A stretch of DNA of 15,059 nt, taken from contig UQRE01000048.1 of assembly GCA_900543415.1 (NCBI GenBank), positions 1 to 15,059 of the forward strand, read 5' to 3'. Positions 14,214 to 15,059 of the stretch are shown in pieces. Under the pieces are notes generated by a model that ran no database searches, had not been told where the DNA came from, and worked only from the letters and a program-made list of their open reading frames with translations. The stretch comes from an uncultured Dorea sp. (GTDB lineage Bacteria; Bacillota; Clostridia; Lachnospirales; Lachnospiraceae). The first letter of the stretch is position 1. Each line of letters starts with the position of its first letter. The position numbers and the translations under genes are program-made.

Positions 14214-14234
14214 AATTTAAAAGGAGGTATCTTT

Positions 14235-14942
14235 GTGTCAAAAGATTGGACCTGGGAAACAATTGCAGATACTCTGATCAAAGAGTTTAAACAGAATGTC
14301 TATAAGAAAGATGAAAAAATGCCCAGTGAAAACAAGATGGCAGTACGCTTCGGTGTAACACGCGCCGAAATCCGAAAAGCTTATGATCGCCTGAAGGAAG
14401 AGGGCTATATATATTCCATGCAAGGATATGGAAGCTTCTTTTCAGGAAAACGTGAAAAAATATATCTTGCTATGAATAACGAAAGTTTCAGTCAGAAAAT
14501 GGCATCTTTGAACATTCCAGTTGAGACCATAAATATCGGATGTCAGAAAATTCGAAAAGACTCCCTGATTCACTCTATGCTGAAAGTTGATACTTCTATA
14601 GACGTATATAAAGTTACCCGTCTTCGTATCCTTGACAAGGAACCGATTGCCATACATATCAGCTACCTTGCGGAAAATCTCTTTCCCTGTATTTCACAGG
14701 AAGGTACCTCAATTACTTCAGTATTTGATTATATCCATAACTACGGATACACTAATCTGGTTTCCGACAATACTCAGCTTACCGTGTCTACACTCACAAA
14801 AAAAGAACGTACCCTTCTTAATATTAAAGGATACGCTCCAAGTCTTGTACTGACCTCCCGCTGCATTTCACAGCCTTTGGAAAGGATTGTGGAAATTACA
14901 CGAACCATGTACCGCAGCGATAAATTTATTTTCAAGCTATAG
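14235..14942 (+). CDS. phnF: GntR-family transcriptional regulator with UTRA domain (PhnF-like)
   Basis: A 235-residue DNA-binding regulator of the HutC/PhnF subfamily. The N-terminal winged helix-turn-helix spans about residues 5-70, with the recognition region MPSENKMAVRFGVTRAEIRKAYDRLKEEG and wing YSMQGYGSFF. The UTRA ligand-binding domain follows (about 90-230), with LDKEPIAIHISYLAENLFP typical of the domain core. It probably represses the adjacent C-P lyase operon, and perhaps the phnW unit, until an inducer binds; the ligand (phosphate, a phosphonate or a pathway intermediate) is unknown. The start is GTG at 14235 with a perfect AAGGAGG 7 bases upstream. It is divergent from phnG, starts 213 bases apart, and ends in a strong terminator. 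The symbol is by context and family, since PhnF is a loosely used name. Confidence 0.85.
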   Translation: MSKDWTWETIADTLIKEFKQNVYKKDEKMPSENKMAVRFGVTRAEIRKAYDRLKEEGYIYSMQGYGSFFSGKREKIYLAMNNESFSQKMASLNIPVETINIGCQKIRKDSLIHSMLKVDTSIDVYKVTRLRILDKEPIAIHISYLAENLFPCISQEGTSITSVFDYIHNYGYTNLVSDNTQLTVSTLTKKERTLLNIKGYAPSLVLTSRCISQPLERIVEITRTMYRSDKFIFKL

Positions 14943-15014
14943 ACGAAAAAGATTACTGACGGGATATGATAATGTAAGTGATTACCTGAAACCACAGGAA
15001 ATATAAGGGCACTG

Positions 15015-15051
15015 AAAAAGTCTAATTCTGTTGAAAAGAATTAGGCTTTTT
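15015..15051 (+). terminator. Rho-independent terminator of phnF
   Basis: A stem with CTAATTCT (15022-15029) pairing AGAATTAG (15037-15044), a T-G wobble and a lower AAAAAG/CTTTTT part, closing a 7-base loop and ending in a T-rich tail: 15 pairs in all. It lies 72 bases after the phnF stop. Because of the A-run on the left arm it could also work for transcription arriving from the right on the other strand. The bases between the stop and the hairpin hold nothing recognisable. Confidence 0.85.
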
Positions 15052-15059
15052 CTTTATGT

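Overview
The window is a complete phosphonate-utilisation island from a low-GC Gram-positive anaerobe, most likely a member of the Clostridia (Lachnospiraceae-like). That placement rests on the strong AGGAGG-type ribosome sites, the A+T-rich codon use, the protein style, and the use of a PHP-family cyclic phosphate dihydrolase in the C-P lyase pathway. It is an inference, because the window holds no rRNA or other marker gene.

Layout from right to left. A GntR/UTRA repressor gene (phnF, 14235-14942, + strand) with a clear terminator stands back to back with a long minus-strand operon, phnG-H-I-J-K-M-L-phnPP (14021 down to 7507). The operon's genes overlap or are separated by at most 25 bases. 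It encodes the whole C-P lyase core: the nucleosidase/transferase subunits PhnGHI, the radical-SAM lyase PhnJ, the ABC-type ATPases PhnK and PhnL, and the pyrophosphohydrolase PhnM. phnP and phnN are absent. A PHP-domain protein resembling the described cyclic phosphate dihydrolase PhnPP takes their place, giving a route to ribose 5-phosphate and phosphate.

A 137-base gap with its own candidate promoter starts a second minus-strand unit: phnW (2-aminoethylphosphonate transaminase), a 43-codon stump of phnX (phosphonatase), phnD, phnC and two phnE permeases. These are followed by an iron-alcohol-dehydrogenase-fold protein of the phosphonoacetaldehyde reductase type and two short CHR-family (ChrA-like) membrane proteins.

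How the parts fit. PhnD-C-E-E imports phosphonates. 2-Aminoethylphosphonate can be deaminated by PhnW to phosphonoacetaldehyde, but the enzyme that should cleave that product is broken here. The aldehyde may instead be reduced by the dehydrogenase to 2-hydroxyethylphosphonate and passed to C-P lyase, or 2-aminoethylphosphonate may be taken directly by C-P lyase.

The most interesting points are the truncated phnX with the possible reductase bypass, a PhoP-box-like pattern at identical positions in the phnG and phnW promoters, large palindromes at three promoter regions, and a structured phnD-phnC spacer with mutually exclusive pairings. No CRISPR array, tRNA, insertion sequence or phage gene was seen. 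Bases 1-78 hold nothing recognisable.
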